64,000 bases of DNA, from assembly GCA_963832725.1 (NCBI GenBank), contig CAWHVG010000005.1, forward strand, positions 1,612,001 to 1,676,000. The letters are read 5' to 3'. This document shows, piece after piece, positions 35,618 to 45,082 of the stretch. Below the pieces are notes generated by a model that was given only the letters and a program-made list of their open reading frames with translations, made no database searches and was not told the origin of the DNA. This DNA is from JAEZBP01 sp963832725 (GTDB taxonomy: Bacteria; Myxococcota_A; Polyangia; Polyangiales; Sandaracinaceae). How positions within the stretch are numbered: the stretch's first letter is position 1; every line of letters begins with the position of its first letter. The position numbers were made by a program, and so were the translations under genes.

Positions 35618-37014
35618 TCAAGGCAGATCGACGACCACGACCGGAGAGTCGTGGTTCGACGAGTCCGCGTTGCCGAGCTCGCCGTGCCCGCCGGCTCCCC
35701 AACACCACACGCCCCCGTCCGCGTCGATCGCGCAGGCGTGCTGCGGCCCGGCCGACACGTCCAGGATGGGCGACGAGAGATTCGATCACCGGCGTGGGCG
35801 TGCGCTCTTGGCCCGTCAGTCCCGTGTTCCCGATCCCCAGGCGACCGAAGCCCGTGGCTCCCCAGCAATAGAGGGCCGGCGGACCCACGCCCGCGTCGGG
35901 GTCGCCCCCCGTTCCGACTGCGCAGGTGGAGCTCCCGCCCCCCCGCCACGCCCGATTCTCCCCGCTCGCCGCGAGCGAGACGAGGGGCGCGCTCGGGGGA
36001 GCGCTGATGGCCGTGGGACTGGATCGGTCGGCGGAATCCGCCGTCGCCGAGCTGTCCGTCGTTGTCTTGGCCCCAGCACAGCATGCCGGCTGCCGTGCCG
36101 GCGCAGGTGTGCTCGTCGCCGGTGACCACGTCGGTCGCGGTCAACCCCGCCACCACGGCGGGTGTCGCCTCGGCGACGGAGACGCTTCCCCGGCCCAGCT
36201 GGCCCGACAAATTCTTGCCCCAACAACGCACCGCGCCCGCCCCGCTCCGAGCGCACGCGTGCGTGCCGCCCACGGCGACCTGCACAGCATCCGAGACATG
36301 GGGGATCTGCATCGGCGTCCGCTGCGGGTTGCCGCTCGAGGTTCGGCCCAGCACCGAGGATTGGTCTTGGCCCCAGCAGCGCACCGCGCCGCTCGCGTGC
36401 GCGACGCAGGTCACGTTCTGCCCGGCCGACACGTCGACCACCGGATCGCCGTCCGGCAGCATGGCCTGGACCGGCGCCGGCTCGAGGGTGCTGTCGTTGC
36501 CGTTTCCAATCTGGCCCTGCGCGTTGCTGCCCCAGCACCACACCTGGCCCTCCGCCAGGACGCACGAGTGATCGAAACCGGCGACGATCCGAGTGGCGCC
36601 GGACGGGATCCCGGTGAGCTCCCGGGGACGCGTGACCGGATCCGTCGTCGGCGCTCCGGTCAGCTGCGCCTTCTGGTTGTCACCCCAGCAGAAGACGCGC
36701 CCGTCCGAGTAGAGGAGACAACTGTGATCGCCTCCCGCGGCCACCTCGAGCGGCGTCGCGGCGCCCCCGTCGACGGAAGCGGCGTCCGGGCGAGCCGCGT
36801 CGGAAGGGGCGGCGTCGGGAGGAGCAGCGTCCCCGGCGTCGGCCGAGGCGCCGTCCATCGTGCCCGCGTCGCGCGGGCCCGAGTAGCAGAGGCCCGAGGA
36901 GCAAGACCAATCCGGCGGGCACTCCGAGTCGCTCGCGCATTGGAGCTGCCCCTCCGGGATGGTCGCCGAGCATCCTGCGGCGAGGCAGGCCGCGATCCAA
37001 ATCGAACGTCGCAT
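35618..37014 (-). CDS. RCC1-repeat lipoprotein (two frameshifts, 36034-36038 and 35779-35783)
   Basis: A protein of about 464 residues once two bases are removed. Signal WIAACLAAGCSAT is followed by a Cys-containing region and a DAG-type linker, then about seven RCC1 blades (VFCWGDNQKAQLTG, VWCWGSNAQGQIGNG, VRCWGKNLSGQLGRG, LYCWGATGFGRLGIG, VWCWGAGGHGELGN). Both frame breaks are GATC sites with an added base (GAATC 36034-36038; GATTC 35779-35783) and both repairs keep the blade pattern. Its ATG overlaps the stop of the TPR gene upstream (TGATG). It is a sister of the RCC1 lipoprotein at 31695. Confidence 0.8.
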
Positions 37015-37790
37015 CAGAAACGCCCCCGCACGTGCACGCTCCCCGGACCAATCGCCACCTCGGTGTCGGAGGAGCCACCCACCGCCGCCCAGATCAGCCC
37101 GCCGGCCACGGCCGCGACGCCCACACCGAGCAGCGTCCAACCGGTCACCGAAAAGACGGGCACTCGGTCGTGGGCGCCCTGGATGTCGGTCCAGCGCGTC
37201 CCGCTGGCGACGGTGTCCATGTCGAGCTGGGTCAGCACGAGGAGCACGACGCCCGCCGCGACCGCAGCGCCGCCCACGCCGGTCACAATCCACGGTCCCG
37301 GGCCCGGATCGGAGCTCACTGCGGGCACCACCGTCTCGTCCTCCGATGTCGGCTCCGAAGGCGCGGGGAGCGCCACCTCGTCGGGCACACCCTCGGTCGG
37401 CTCGTCGGCCGGCTCGGCCGCCGCCTCCGCGCTCGCTCGCGCCACGGCTTCCTCCAGCACCGCAATCCGCGCCTCCACGTTGGCGCGATCTTCCGAGTCC
37501 GGCCGCGCCGCGAGGTAGCGGCGATAGGCCTCCAGCGCCTCGGCGTCGTGCCGCAATCGGTCATGAACCGTCGCGATGTTGTAGAGCAGATCGGGCTCGT
37601 TCGTGAGCTCGTAGGCGCGCTGGAAATCGGTGAGGGCCTGCGAGAAACGCCCGGCCGAGTAGGCCGCCTGGCCCGCGGTGAACGCGGCGCGGGCCTCCTC
37701 CGTGTCCGCCTCTTGCGCGAGCGCAGGACGCGGCAGGGTCAGCGCGGCGATGCCCAAAATCAAAGCGAGGCGCATCAGGACGGCGATCAT
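37014..37790 (-). CDS. TPR protein with two C-terminal membrane segments
   Basis: A 258-residue protein with signal RLALILGIAALTLPRPALAQE, about two TPR units (AAFTAGQAAYSAGRFSQALTD, LLYNIATVHDRLRHDAEALE), an acidic Pro/Glu linker and two hydrophobic segments (VTGVGGAAVAAGVVLLVL and GWTLLGVGVAAVAGGLIWAA). This layout is common in myxobacterial proteins that gather components at the inner membrane. The stop overlaps the start of the RCC1 lipoprotein. The gene at 42187 on the other strand has a related build. Confidence 0.75.
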   Translation of the reverse strand: MIAVLMRLALILGIAALTLPRPALAQEADTEEARAAFTAGQAAYSAGRFSQALTDFQRAYELTNEPDLLYNIATVHDRLRHDAEALEAYRRYLAARPDSEDRANVEARIAVLEEAVARASAEAAAEPADEPTEGVPDEVALPAPSEPTSEDETVVPAVSSDPGPGPWIVTGVGGAAVAAGVVLLVLTQLDMDTVASGTRWTDIQGAHDRVPVFSVTGWTLLGVGVAAVAGGLIWAAVGGSSDTEVAIGPGSVHVRGRF

Positions 37791-37882
37791 ACCAGCTGTA
37801 GCCGGCCGTTCGACCGGCTCGGTTCGCAGAGACTTGATACTCGATCGGTTTTCCGGGCATCCTGGGACGTCGGAGTGATGAA

Positions 37883-40800
37883 ATGCGGCGGCAGTATCAG
37901 CTCATTTTGATCGCGGTTGCCGCCGTGGCAGCGTCGGCTTGCGCCACGAATTCCTGTCCGCCCGGCGTCACGGACAGCATCTTCTGCCGCGGAAACCGCG
38001 ACGCGAGCATCGATGGCTGCGTCCCCAACGCGCCCTGCTCGCCGCCCGACGATCTCTGCGCCACCGGCGTGATGCAGTGCGACCCGTCCGTCGGCGCGAC
38101 CTGCCAGGTCACCGGGCAGCTGTCCGAAGGCGACCCCTGCGGGACCGCCGGCTACCAGTGCGCCGCCGACGGGACCTGCTCCGCGTGTGGGGCGGGCGCC
38201 GTCTGCAACACCGGCAATCCCTGCCTGACCGGGCACATCGACTGCGGCTCCGGCGCGCCGGTCTGCGTGGCGGACACACCGGTCGACGGCGCGTCCTGCG
38301 GGAGCGGCGGGATCTGCGGCGGCTCCATGTGCAGCGACTGCATCGATGGCGCCGTTTGCAACACCGGCAACCCCTGCACGACCGGCACGATTCACTGCAT
38401 CGACTCGACGACCAGCGAGTGCCAGCCGACCGGCGATCAGGCACGCGGCGTCCTCTGCGGCGAAGGCCTGGCCTGCAGCGGCACCGGCGCCTGCAACCTC
38501 TGCAGCCCGGGCGCCGTGTGCAACACCGGCAACCCCTGCACGACCGGCCACACCGACTGCGGCTCCAGCTCGCCGGTCTGCGTGGCGGACGGCGTCGTGT
38601 CGGGCGGATCGGGCTGCGGCGCCGGCGGCGTGTGCAGCACCGCGGGCGAGTGCAGCGACTGCATCGCCGGCAGCATCTGCAACACCGGCAACCCCTGCAC
38701 CCGCGGCACCGTGATGTGCCCTGCCGGCGGCGGGACGGTGTGCATGGACACCGCCAACGTCGCCGAGGGCGTGCACTGCGGCGTCGGGCGCGCCTGCGAC
38801 GGATCCGGCAACTGCAGCGACTGCGTCCCGGGCGACGCCTGCGTGACCAACGACTGCCTGAGCGGCACGATCTCCTGCACGAGCGGAAACCCGGTGTGCA
38901 ACGGGAGCGCGCCCGCCCCCGCCGGCGCCGTCTGCCGGCCGGCGGTCGATGCCTGCGACGTCCAGGAAACCTGCGACGGCTCCGGCTCGCCCTGCCCGAC
39001 CGACGCGTTCTCGCCCGACGGCACGGCGTGCGTGGCCGGGGGCAGCTGCGACGGAACCGGCACCTGCGTTCCGCTCTGCACGCCGGACGCTCCCTGCGAC
39101 ACCGGCAACTCTTGCGAGGTCGGTCGGACGGACTGCTCGACCGGTCTCCCCGTCTGCATGCCGTCCGGCCCGATGGCCGCCGACACGGTCTGCCGCACGG
39201 CGGTGGACGTGTGCGACGCGGCGGAGGTCTGTGACGGCACGTCCCTCGTCTGCCCCATGGATGGGAAGGCCGCCGCCGGGACGACGTGCTCGGCCGGCGT
39301 CTGCGACGGCAACGGTGCGTGCGTCGTCTGCATGCCGGGCGCGGCGTGCGGCACGGGCAACCCCTGCCAGGCGGGCCAGTTCGACTGCTCGAGCGGCGCG
39401 CCGGTCTGCAACCCGGTCGGGCCCGCGGCGGCGGGCACGCCCTGCCGCGCAGCGGTGGACGTCTGCGACGTGTCCGAGAGCTGTGACGGCACCACGACGA
39501 TGTGCCCGGCGGACGACCACTCGCCGCTCGGCACCGTCTGCCCCGCCGGCGTCTGCGACGGGACGGGCGGCTGCAACGACTGCGCCGCAATCTGTCCGGC
39601 TCACCCCAACACGGCGCCCACCTGCGCCGGCACCTGCGGGTACGCGTGCATCGCCGGCTTCGCCGACTGCGACGGAAACGCGCCCGACGGCTGCGAGGTC
39701 CACACCGACGCCGACGCCTCGAACTGCGGCGGCTGCGGCACGATGTGCCCGACGCATCCCAACTCCACCGCCAACTGCATGGGCGGGATCTGCGGCTACA
39801 CCTGCACGCCGAGCTTCGCGGACTGCAACGGCTCGGCCTCGGACGGCTGCGAGGCGCCGACCAGCACCGACGTGGACAACTGCGGCGGCTGCGGGACCGC
39901 CTGTCCGGCCCGCACCAACGCAGTTCGCACCTGCTCCGGGAGCGCGTGCGGGTTCTCGTGCAACACGGGGTTCGGCGACTGCAACGGCAGCGCCGCCGAC
40001 GGCTGCGAGGTCGACACGACCACGACCGTCGCGAACTGCGGGACCTGCGGCAACGCCTGCCCGGTCCGCGCCAACGCGACCCGCACCTGCGCGTCCAGCA
40101 CCTGCGGGTTCGTCTGCAGCGCGGGCTACGGCGACTGCAACGGCAGCGGCGCCGACGGCTGCGAGACCGACCTCAACACCACCGCCGCGAACTGCGGGAC
40201 CTGCGGCAACGCCTGCCCGACGCCGACCAACTCGTCGGCGACCTGCGTGGCCGGCGCCTGCGGCTACTCCTGCACGACGGGGTTCGCCGATTGCAACAGC
40301 AACCCGGGCGACGGATGCGAGATCAACACCACCAACGACATCGCGAGCTGCGGCAGCTGCGGCAACGTCTGCCCGACGCCTTCGAACTCGACCCCGACCT
40401 GCGTGACCGGCACCTGCGGCTACACCTGCAACGCGGGCTTCGCGGACTGCAACGGAAACGCCACCGACGGCTGCGAGACCAACGTCAGCGGCGACACCGG
40501 CAACTGCGGCACCTGCAGCAACGTCTGCCCGACGCGCGCCAACTCGGCGCCGACCTGCACCTCCGGCTCCTGCGGCTTCTCCTGCAACACGGGCTTCGAC
40601 GACTGCAACGGCAACGCCGCCGACGGATGCGAGGTCTCCCTCAACACCGACACCGTCAACTGCGGCACCTGCGGTAACGCCTGTCCGGCACGGACGAACG
40701 CCACGACGACCTGCGCGAGCGGCTCCTGCGGCTACTCCTGCACCTCGCCCTACGACGACTGCAACGGAAACGCCGGCGACGGCTGCGAGACCGATCTGGA

Positions 40801-42142
40801 CACCGCGACCGCGAGCTGCGGCTCCTGCGGCAACACCTGCCCCTCGCGCCCGAACGCCACCACGACCTGCACGTCCGGCTCCTGCGGCTTCACCTGCTTC
40901 CCGGGCTACATCGACTGCAACGGCAACCCGACCGACGGCTGCGAGGTCTTCACCGGAACCGACGTCAGCAACTGCGGGAGCTGCGGCAACGTCTGTCCGG
41001 CCCGTGGCAACGCGACCACGACCTGCAACACCGGCACCTGCGGCTACACCTGCAACGCGGGCTTCGGCGACTGCGACGGCAACTCGGCCAACGGCTGTGA
41101 GGACCCGCTGGCATCCGACGTCAACAACTGCGGCACCTGCAGCAACGTCTGCCCGACCTACTCCAACTCGAGCCGCTTCTGCATGGGCGGCGCCTGCAGC
41201 TACACCTGCTCGGGCACCTTCTCCGACTGCAACGGCAGCGTGGCCGACGGATGCGAGGCCGACCTGACCACCAACCTCTCGAACTGCGGGACCTGCGGCA
41301 ACGTCTGCCCGGCCCGGGCCAACGCGGCGATCGCCTGCACCGGCGGCAGCTGCCAGTACACCTGCAACAGCGGCTACTCGGACTGCAACGGATCCCCGTC
41401 GGACGGCTGCGAGGCCTTCCTGGCGACCGACACGTCGAACTGCGGATCCTGCGGCAACGCCTGCCCGCCCCGGTCCAACGCGACGTCCTACTGCACGGCG
41501 GGCTCCTGCGGCTACAGCTGCAACTCGGGCTTCGGCGACTGCAACGGCAACCCGAGCGACGGCTGCGAGGTGAACCTGAGCACCAGCTTCTTGAACTGCG
41601 GGAGCTGCGGGAACGCCTGCTCCGCCCTGCCGAACGCATCCGCGACCTGCTCGACCGGCTCCTGCGCCATCGCGGCTTGCAACTCGGGCTACTACGACGT
41701 GGACGGCGCCGTCGCCGATGGCTGCGAGTGCCTGGACGACGCCAACGCGAGCTCCTGCAGCGGCGCGACCGGCGTCGGCTCGCTGGGCGTCGGCGCCAGC
41801 GCGACCGTGGGCGGCAAGACGCCGGCGAACGGTGGGAACGACTGGTTCGTCGTCACCTTCGCGCCGAACGCGGGCCCCGGCGGCGGGACGCCCACCATCT
41901 CGTTCAGCCAGAACGACGGCAACCAGTTCGTCTTCGACGTGCAGCTGGACTGCGGCGGCACGGGCATCACCTGCAGCGACGGGGGCGCCAACACGGGGAT
42001 CACCTCCTTCGACTTCACCGACAACCAGAGCCCGGCGTACCGAACCCGCAACGCCACCTGGCCCACGACCGTCTACGTGCGCGTCTACCGCTCGGCCTCT
42101 GGGATGAGCTGCGGGAACTACCAGCTCCACTTCACCCGATGA
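37883..42142 (+). CDS. giant Cys-rich repeat lipoprotein (1419 aa)
   Basis: The signal ILIAVAAVAASACAT gives a lipid-anchored protein. Residues 40 to about 560 hold larger Cys-rich modules containing VCNTGNPC. From about residue 565 there are some 14 tandem units of about 52 residues, each with N-C-G-x-C-x-N-x-C-P, C-x5-C-x3-C and DCNGNxxDGCE. A final domain of about 130 residues is beta-rich (ANGGNDWFVVTFAPNAGPGG) and may be a jelly-roll. The chain is likely a long disulfide-stiffened stalk on the outer surface. GGAG lies at 37872-37875 before the ATG. The opposite strand is open for 1447 codons, a composition artefact. Confidence 0.85.
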   Translation: MRRQYQLILIAVAAVAASACATNSCPPGVTDSIFCRGNRDASIDGCVPNAPCSPPDDLCATGVMQCDPSVGATCQVTGQLSEGDPCGTAGYQCAADGTCSACGAGAVCNTGNPCLTGHIDCGSGAPVCVADTPVDGASCGSGGICGGSMCSDCIDGAVCNTGNPCTTGTIHCIDSTTSECQPTGDQARGVLCGEGLACSGTGACNLCSPGAVCNTGNPCTTGHTDCGSSSPVCVADGVVSGGSGCGAGGVCSTAGECSDCIAGSICNTGNPCTRGTVMCPAGGGTVCMDTANVAEGVHCGVGRACDGSGNCSDCVPGDACVTNDCLSGTISCTSGNPVCNGSAPAPAGAVCRPAVDACDVQETCDGSGSPCPTDAFSPDGTACVAGGSCDGTGTCVPLCTPDAPCDTGNSCEVGRTDCSTGLPVCMPSGPMAADTVCRTAVDVCDAAEVCDGTSLVCPMDGKAAAGTTCSAGVCDGNGACVVCMPGAACGTGNPCQAGQFDCSSGAPVCNPVGPAAAGTPCRAAVDVCDVSESCDGTTTMCPADDHSPLGTVCPAGVCDGTGGCNDCAAICPAHPNTAPTCAGTCGYACIAGFADCDGNAPDGCEVHTDADASNCGGCGTMCPTHPNSTANCMGGICGYTCTPSFADCNGSASDGCEAPTSTDVDNCGGCGTACPARTNAVRTCSGSACGFSCNTGFGDCNGSAADGCEVDTTTTVANCGTCGNACPVRANATRTCASSTCGFVCSAGYGDCNGSGADGCETDLNTTAANCGTCGNACPTPTNSSATCVAGACGYSCTTGFADCNSNPGDGCEINTTNDIASCGSCGNVCPTPSNSTPTCVTGTCGYTCNAGFADCNGNATDGCETNVSGDTGNCGTCSNVCPTRANSAPTCTSGSCGFSCNTGFDDCNGNAADGCEVSLNTDTVNCGTCGNACPARTNATTTCASGSCGYSCTSPYDDCNGNAGDGCETDLDTATASCGSCGNTCPSRPNATTTCTSGSCGFTCFPGYIDCNGNPTDGCEVFTGTDVSNCGSCGNVCPARGNATTTCNTGTCGYTCNAGFGDCDGNSANGCEDPLASDVNNCGTCSNVCPTYSNSSRFCMGGACSYTCSGTFSDCNGSVADGCEADLTTNLSNCGTCGNVCPARANAAIACTGGSCQYTCNSGYSDCNGSPSDGCEAFLATDTSNCGSCGNACPPRSNATSYCTAGSCGYSCNSGFGDCNGNPSDGCEVNLSTSFLNCGSCGNACSALPNASATCSTGSCAIAACNSGYYDVDGAVADGCECLDDANASSCSGATGVGSLGVGASATVGGKTPANGGNDWFVVTFAPNAGPGGGTPTISFSQNDGNQFVFDVQLDCGGTGITCSDGGANTGITSFDFTDNQSPAYRTRNATWPTTVYVRVYRSASGMSCGNYQLHFTR

Positions 42143-42186
42143 CCACGGACTGGAAACCTGCGCCGAGGATCGGTAGCCTGGCGTCC

Positions 42187-43077
42187 ATGGTCCGTTGGCT
42201 GACCTCTTCCTTCCTGGCCGTCCTGGCCCTGCTGGTGCTCCTGCCCGGCCAGGCGTTCGCGCATCCTCTGATCGAAGAAGCGCGCAACGCCTACAATTCC
42301 GCTCACCACGAGCACGGGCTGGAGCTCTTGGACCAGGCCGAGGCGGGCACCGATCTCAGCCGCGAGGACCTCGAGGAGCTGCTCCTCCTGCGGGCGATGC
42401 TGCACCGCGCGGAGCACCACATGGACCTCGCGGAGGTGGACCTCTTCCGCCTGGCGGCGCTCGATCCGAGCCGCCAGCTGGGTCGCGAGGTGCACCCGAC
42501 GCTGCGGCGCCTCTTCGAGACCGTTCGCGAGCGCGTCCCGCGGCCGCTCCGGCTCGACGCCACGGCCCAACGAAACGGCGAGACCGTGGACGTCCGGGTG
42601 GTGGTCACCGACGACGCGGCCGGGCTCACCCAAGGTTTCCGGGTACACGGGCGGTCGGACAGCAGCCGATGGCTCGACACGACCGACGCGACCCTGACCA
42701 TCCCCGTCGCGCCCAACGAGGGCGCCGAGTACTGGGCCGAGGCCATCGGCCCCGGCGGCGCGGTCATCGCGAGCGTCGGCACCGCCACCAACCCCGAGCG
42801 GGTGGAGGCCTCCGGTGTGAGCGCCGACACGGTCGCCACCGGGCCGGACCTGACGGTGAGCGACGACTCGACCACGACCGGCCCCGCCACCGGCGGCGGT
42901 GGCGGCGGCATCCCGGACTGGGTCTGGATCGTGGGCGGCGTCGGACTGGCCGTGATCGTCGCCGCGATCGTGACGGTGGTGGTGCTGACCGTCCCCAACG
43001 ACCAGACTCAGCTCGGCCGGCCCTCCGTGCAGTCGCTCGTGTCCGCTCCCGCATCGTTGCTACGCTTTGATCTATGA
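42187..43077 (+). CDS. exported protein with helical repeats and C-terminal membrane anchor
   Basis: A 296-residue protein with signal SSFLAVLALLVLLPGQAFAH, a helical region (NAYNSAHHEHGLELLDQAEA) like a TPR, a beta domain (DATAQRNGETVDVRVVVTDD) and a C-terminal membrane helix (WVWIVGGVGLAVIVAAIVTV). ATG at 42187 was chosen for the signal; an in-frame ATG at 42139 overlaps the previous stop. Its stop overlaps the start of the kinase at 43074 by ATGA, so the two are coupled and probably work together. Confidence 0.75.
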   Translation: MVRWLTSSFLAVLALLVLLPGQAFAHPLIEEARNAYNSAHHEHGLELLDQAEAGTDLSREDLEELLLLRAMLHRAEHHMDLAEVDLFRLAALDPSRQLGREVHPTLRRLFETVRERVPRPLRLDATAQRNGETVDVRVVVTDDAAGLTQGFRVHGRSDSSRWLDTTDATLTIPVAPNEGAEYWAEAIGPGGAVIASVGTATNPERVEASGVSADTVATGPDLTVSDDSTTTGPATGGGGGGIPDWVWIVGGVGLAVIVAAIVTVVVLTVPNDQTQLGRPSVQSLVSAPASLLRFDL

Positions 43078-44918
43078 CCAGTGAGGCAGAAGCAGCCCCG
43101 GTAACGCACGTCGGGCGTTACGAGATGGGCGCGGAGATCGCCTCGGGCGGGATGGCGACGGTGTACCTCGCGCGCGCGAGCGGCCCGTCGGGGTTCGAGA
43201 AGCTCGTCGCGCTCAAGCGCGTGCACCCGCACCTCGCCAAAGAAGAAGCCTTCGTCGACATGTTCCTCGACGAGGCCCGCATCGCCTCGCGAATCCAGCA
43301 CCCGAACGTCTGCCAGGTCTTCGACTTCGGTGACGCGGGAGGCGAGTACTTCATCGCGATGGAGTTCCTCGTCGGCGAGACGCTCGGCAAGCTCCAGCGT
43401 GCGGTGGCCCGCTCCGACTACCTCAACAACCCGCGCCGTCCCTACGTCTGCTGTCGCTTGGTCGCGGACGCGTGCGAGGGTCTGCACGCCGCGCACGAGC
43501 TCAAGGGCTCGAACGGCACGCTGCTCAACGTCGTGCACCGCGACGTCTCGCCGCAGAACATCTTCATCACCTACGACGGCAACGCGAAGGTGGTGGACTT
43601 CGGGATCGCCAGCGCGTCGGACCGGCTCCACCAGACCTCCACCGGCACGGTGAAGGGGAAGTTCGCCTACATGGCGCCCGAGCAGGCGCGCGGCCAGAAG
43701 GTCGACCGCCGAGCCGACGTCTTCGCGCTCGGTGTCGTGCTGTGGGAGGTCCTGGCGTTCAAGCGCCTCTTCCGGCGCGAGACACAGGCCGAGACGCTCG
43801 TCGCGCTGATGGGCGAGCCGATCACGCCGCCCTCCCAGATCTCGCCGTTCGCGCCGCCGGAGCTGGACGCGGTGGTGATGAAGGCGCTCGCGCGCAATCC
43901 GGACGACCGCTACCCGACCGCGCGCGACCTCGGCAGCGACATCCTGCGCACGCTGGGCCGGATCGGCGACTTCGTCGACCGGGCCGAGGTGGCCGAGTGG
44001 ATGGAGGCGCTCTTCCCGGACGGGCGGCGACGCCACGACACGTTGCTCGAGACTGCCCGCTGGGGCGAAGAGCGTACGGAGCTGAGCAACCCGGGGCCCG
44101 TCTCGTCGGTGGTCAGTCGGAGCTCCTCCTGGAGCGGCGTGCGGCCGGAAGAGGCCCTCGTCGACGCGGCCGACGTCGTGCTCGTCGACGACGGCCCGGC
44201 GCAGGCACCTCCGTCCGAGAGCACGGCCCTCATCGAGGGCACGCCGGCGGGTCAGCCAATCTCGCAGATCGTGCCACCGTCGAACGATCGGCCGATCGGC
44301 CGCTACATCGCGTTCGCCGTGCTCGGGCTGCTGGTGGCAGGGCTGACCGGCGCGGTCATCGTGCTCGCGCTCGGCGGGAACGGCGATCGGAGCGGAACCG
44401 CGCAGGTCGCGTCCCCGAACCCCTCGAGCACGGACACGACGGCGTCGGCCGCGCCCTCCGAGCAGGCGGTCGCAGAGGTTCCGACTCCCGAGCCCGATCC
44501 GCAGCCCGCGGCGGAAGAACCGGCAGCAGACACGAACGAAGCCGAGGCGAGCGCCGCTCCCGAGACGACCGAGGGCGACGAGTCTGCCTCGGATGCGAGC
44601 GAGGCGCAGCCGTCCGGCCACCACCGCTCGCGGCGCGAGCGCCTGGCTGCGATCCGACGCGCCCACCGCAATCAGCACGAGCAAGCAGCCCGGAGGGCGC
44701 CTGCGACCGGACCCGGTACAGTGGTCGTGTCGACGCCCGGCGGCTGGGCGAACGTCTACGACGAGCACGGCCGTTTGCTGGGCGACACACCCCTCTCGGT
44801 GCAGATGTCCGCCGGATCGCACAGGCTCTCGCTCCGGCCCTTCGGACAGCCGCCGTCACGCAGCCACTCGGTCGAGGTTCGACCCGGCCAGACGGCGCGC
44901 TGGAACCAGCCGCTCTGA
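43074..44918 (+). CDS. Ser/Thr protein kinase with membrane anchor and PEGA-like domain
   Basis: A 614-residue Hanks-type kinase. The cytoplasmic catalytic domain (residues 10-290) shows IASGGMATVYLA, VALKRVHPHL, HRDVSPQNIFI, VVDFGIAS and FAYMAPEQARG. After a linker there is one membrane helix (IAFAVLGLLVAGLTGAVIVL), an acidic/Ala-rich outer linker, and a C-terminal PEGA-like domain (VVVSTPGGWANVYDEHGRLL). PEGA domains are thought to bind the cell wall or surface polymers, so the protein may pass outer signals inside. It is coupled by ATGA to the anchored protein before it. A 17 bp tandem repeat begins at its stop codon. Confidence 0.93.
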   Translation: MTSEAEAAPVTHVGRYEMGAEIASGGMATVYLARASGPSGFEKLVALKRVHPHLAKEEAFVDMFLDEARIASRIQHPNVCQVFDFGDAGGEYFIAMEFLVGETLGKLQRAVARSDYLNNPRRPYVCCRLVADACEGLHAAHELKGSNGTLLNVVHRDVSPQNIFITYDGNAKVVDFGIASASDRLHQTSTGTVKGKFAYMAPEQARGQKVDRRADVFALGVVLWEVLAFKRLFRRETQAETLVALMGEPITPPSQISPFAPPELDAVVMKALARNPDDRYPTARDLGSDILRTLGRIGDFVDRAEVAEWMEALFPDGRRRHDTLLETARWGEERTELSNPGPVSSVVSRSSSWSGVRPEEALVDAADVVLVDDGPAQAPPSESTALIEGTPAGQPISQIVPPSNDRPIGRYIAFAVLGLLVAGLTGAVIVLALGGNGDRSGTAQVASPNPSSTDTTASAAPSEQAVAEVPTPEPDPQPAAEEPAADTNEAEASAAPETTEGDESASDASEAQPSGHHRSRRERLAAIRRAHRNQHEQAARRAPATGPGTVVVSTPGGWANVYDEHGRLLGDTPLSVQMSAGSHRLSLRPFGQPPSRSHSVEVRPGQTARWNQPL

Positions 44919-44990
44919 GATCGCGACCGGCCTGAGATCGCGACCGGCCTGAGATCGCGACCATGCTGAGCTCGCGACCACGCTGAGCTC
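44915..44990. repeat. 17 bp tandem repeat starting in the kinase stop codon
   Basis: The unit CTGAGATCGCGACCGGC begins at 44915, 44932, 44949 and 44966, degenerating by 44983. The TGA of the first unit is the kinase stop (44916-44918). Later copies change GATC to GCTC. The repeat does not form a terminator-like hairpin with a T-run. Confidence 0.8.
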
Positions 44991-45082
44991 CTGGTTGCTC
45001 TGAGCGACGGCGATCTTTTCCGTCTTGAGGCCGCCTCCGCGAAGGGGATGCCATCCTCGCCGGCAGACCTCATACTCTCTCC

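Noticed and set aside
37787..42130. 1447-codon open frame opposite the Cys-rich lipoprotein gene
   Set aside because: Its product is a monotonous Val/Ala/Gly/Arg chain mirroring the repeats on the other strand. TGC- and GGC-rich codons leave few stops in antisense; no start signal or domain is seen.
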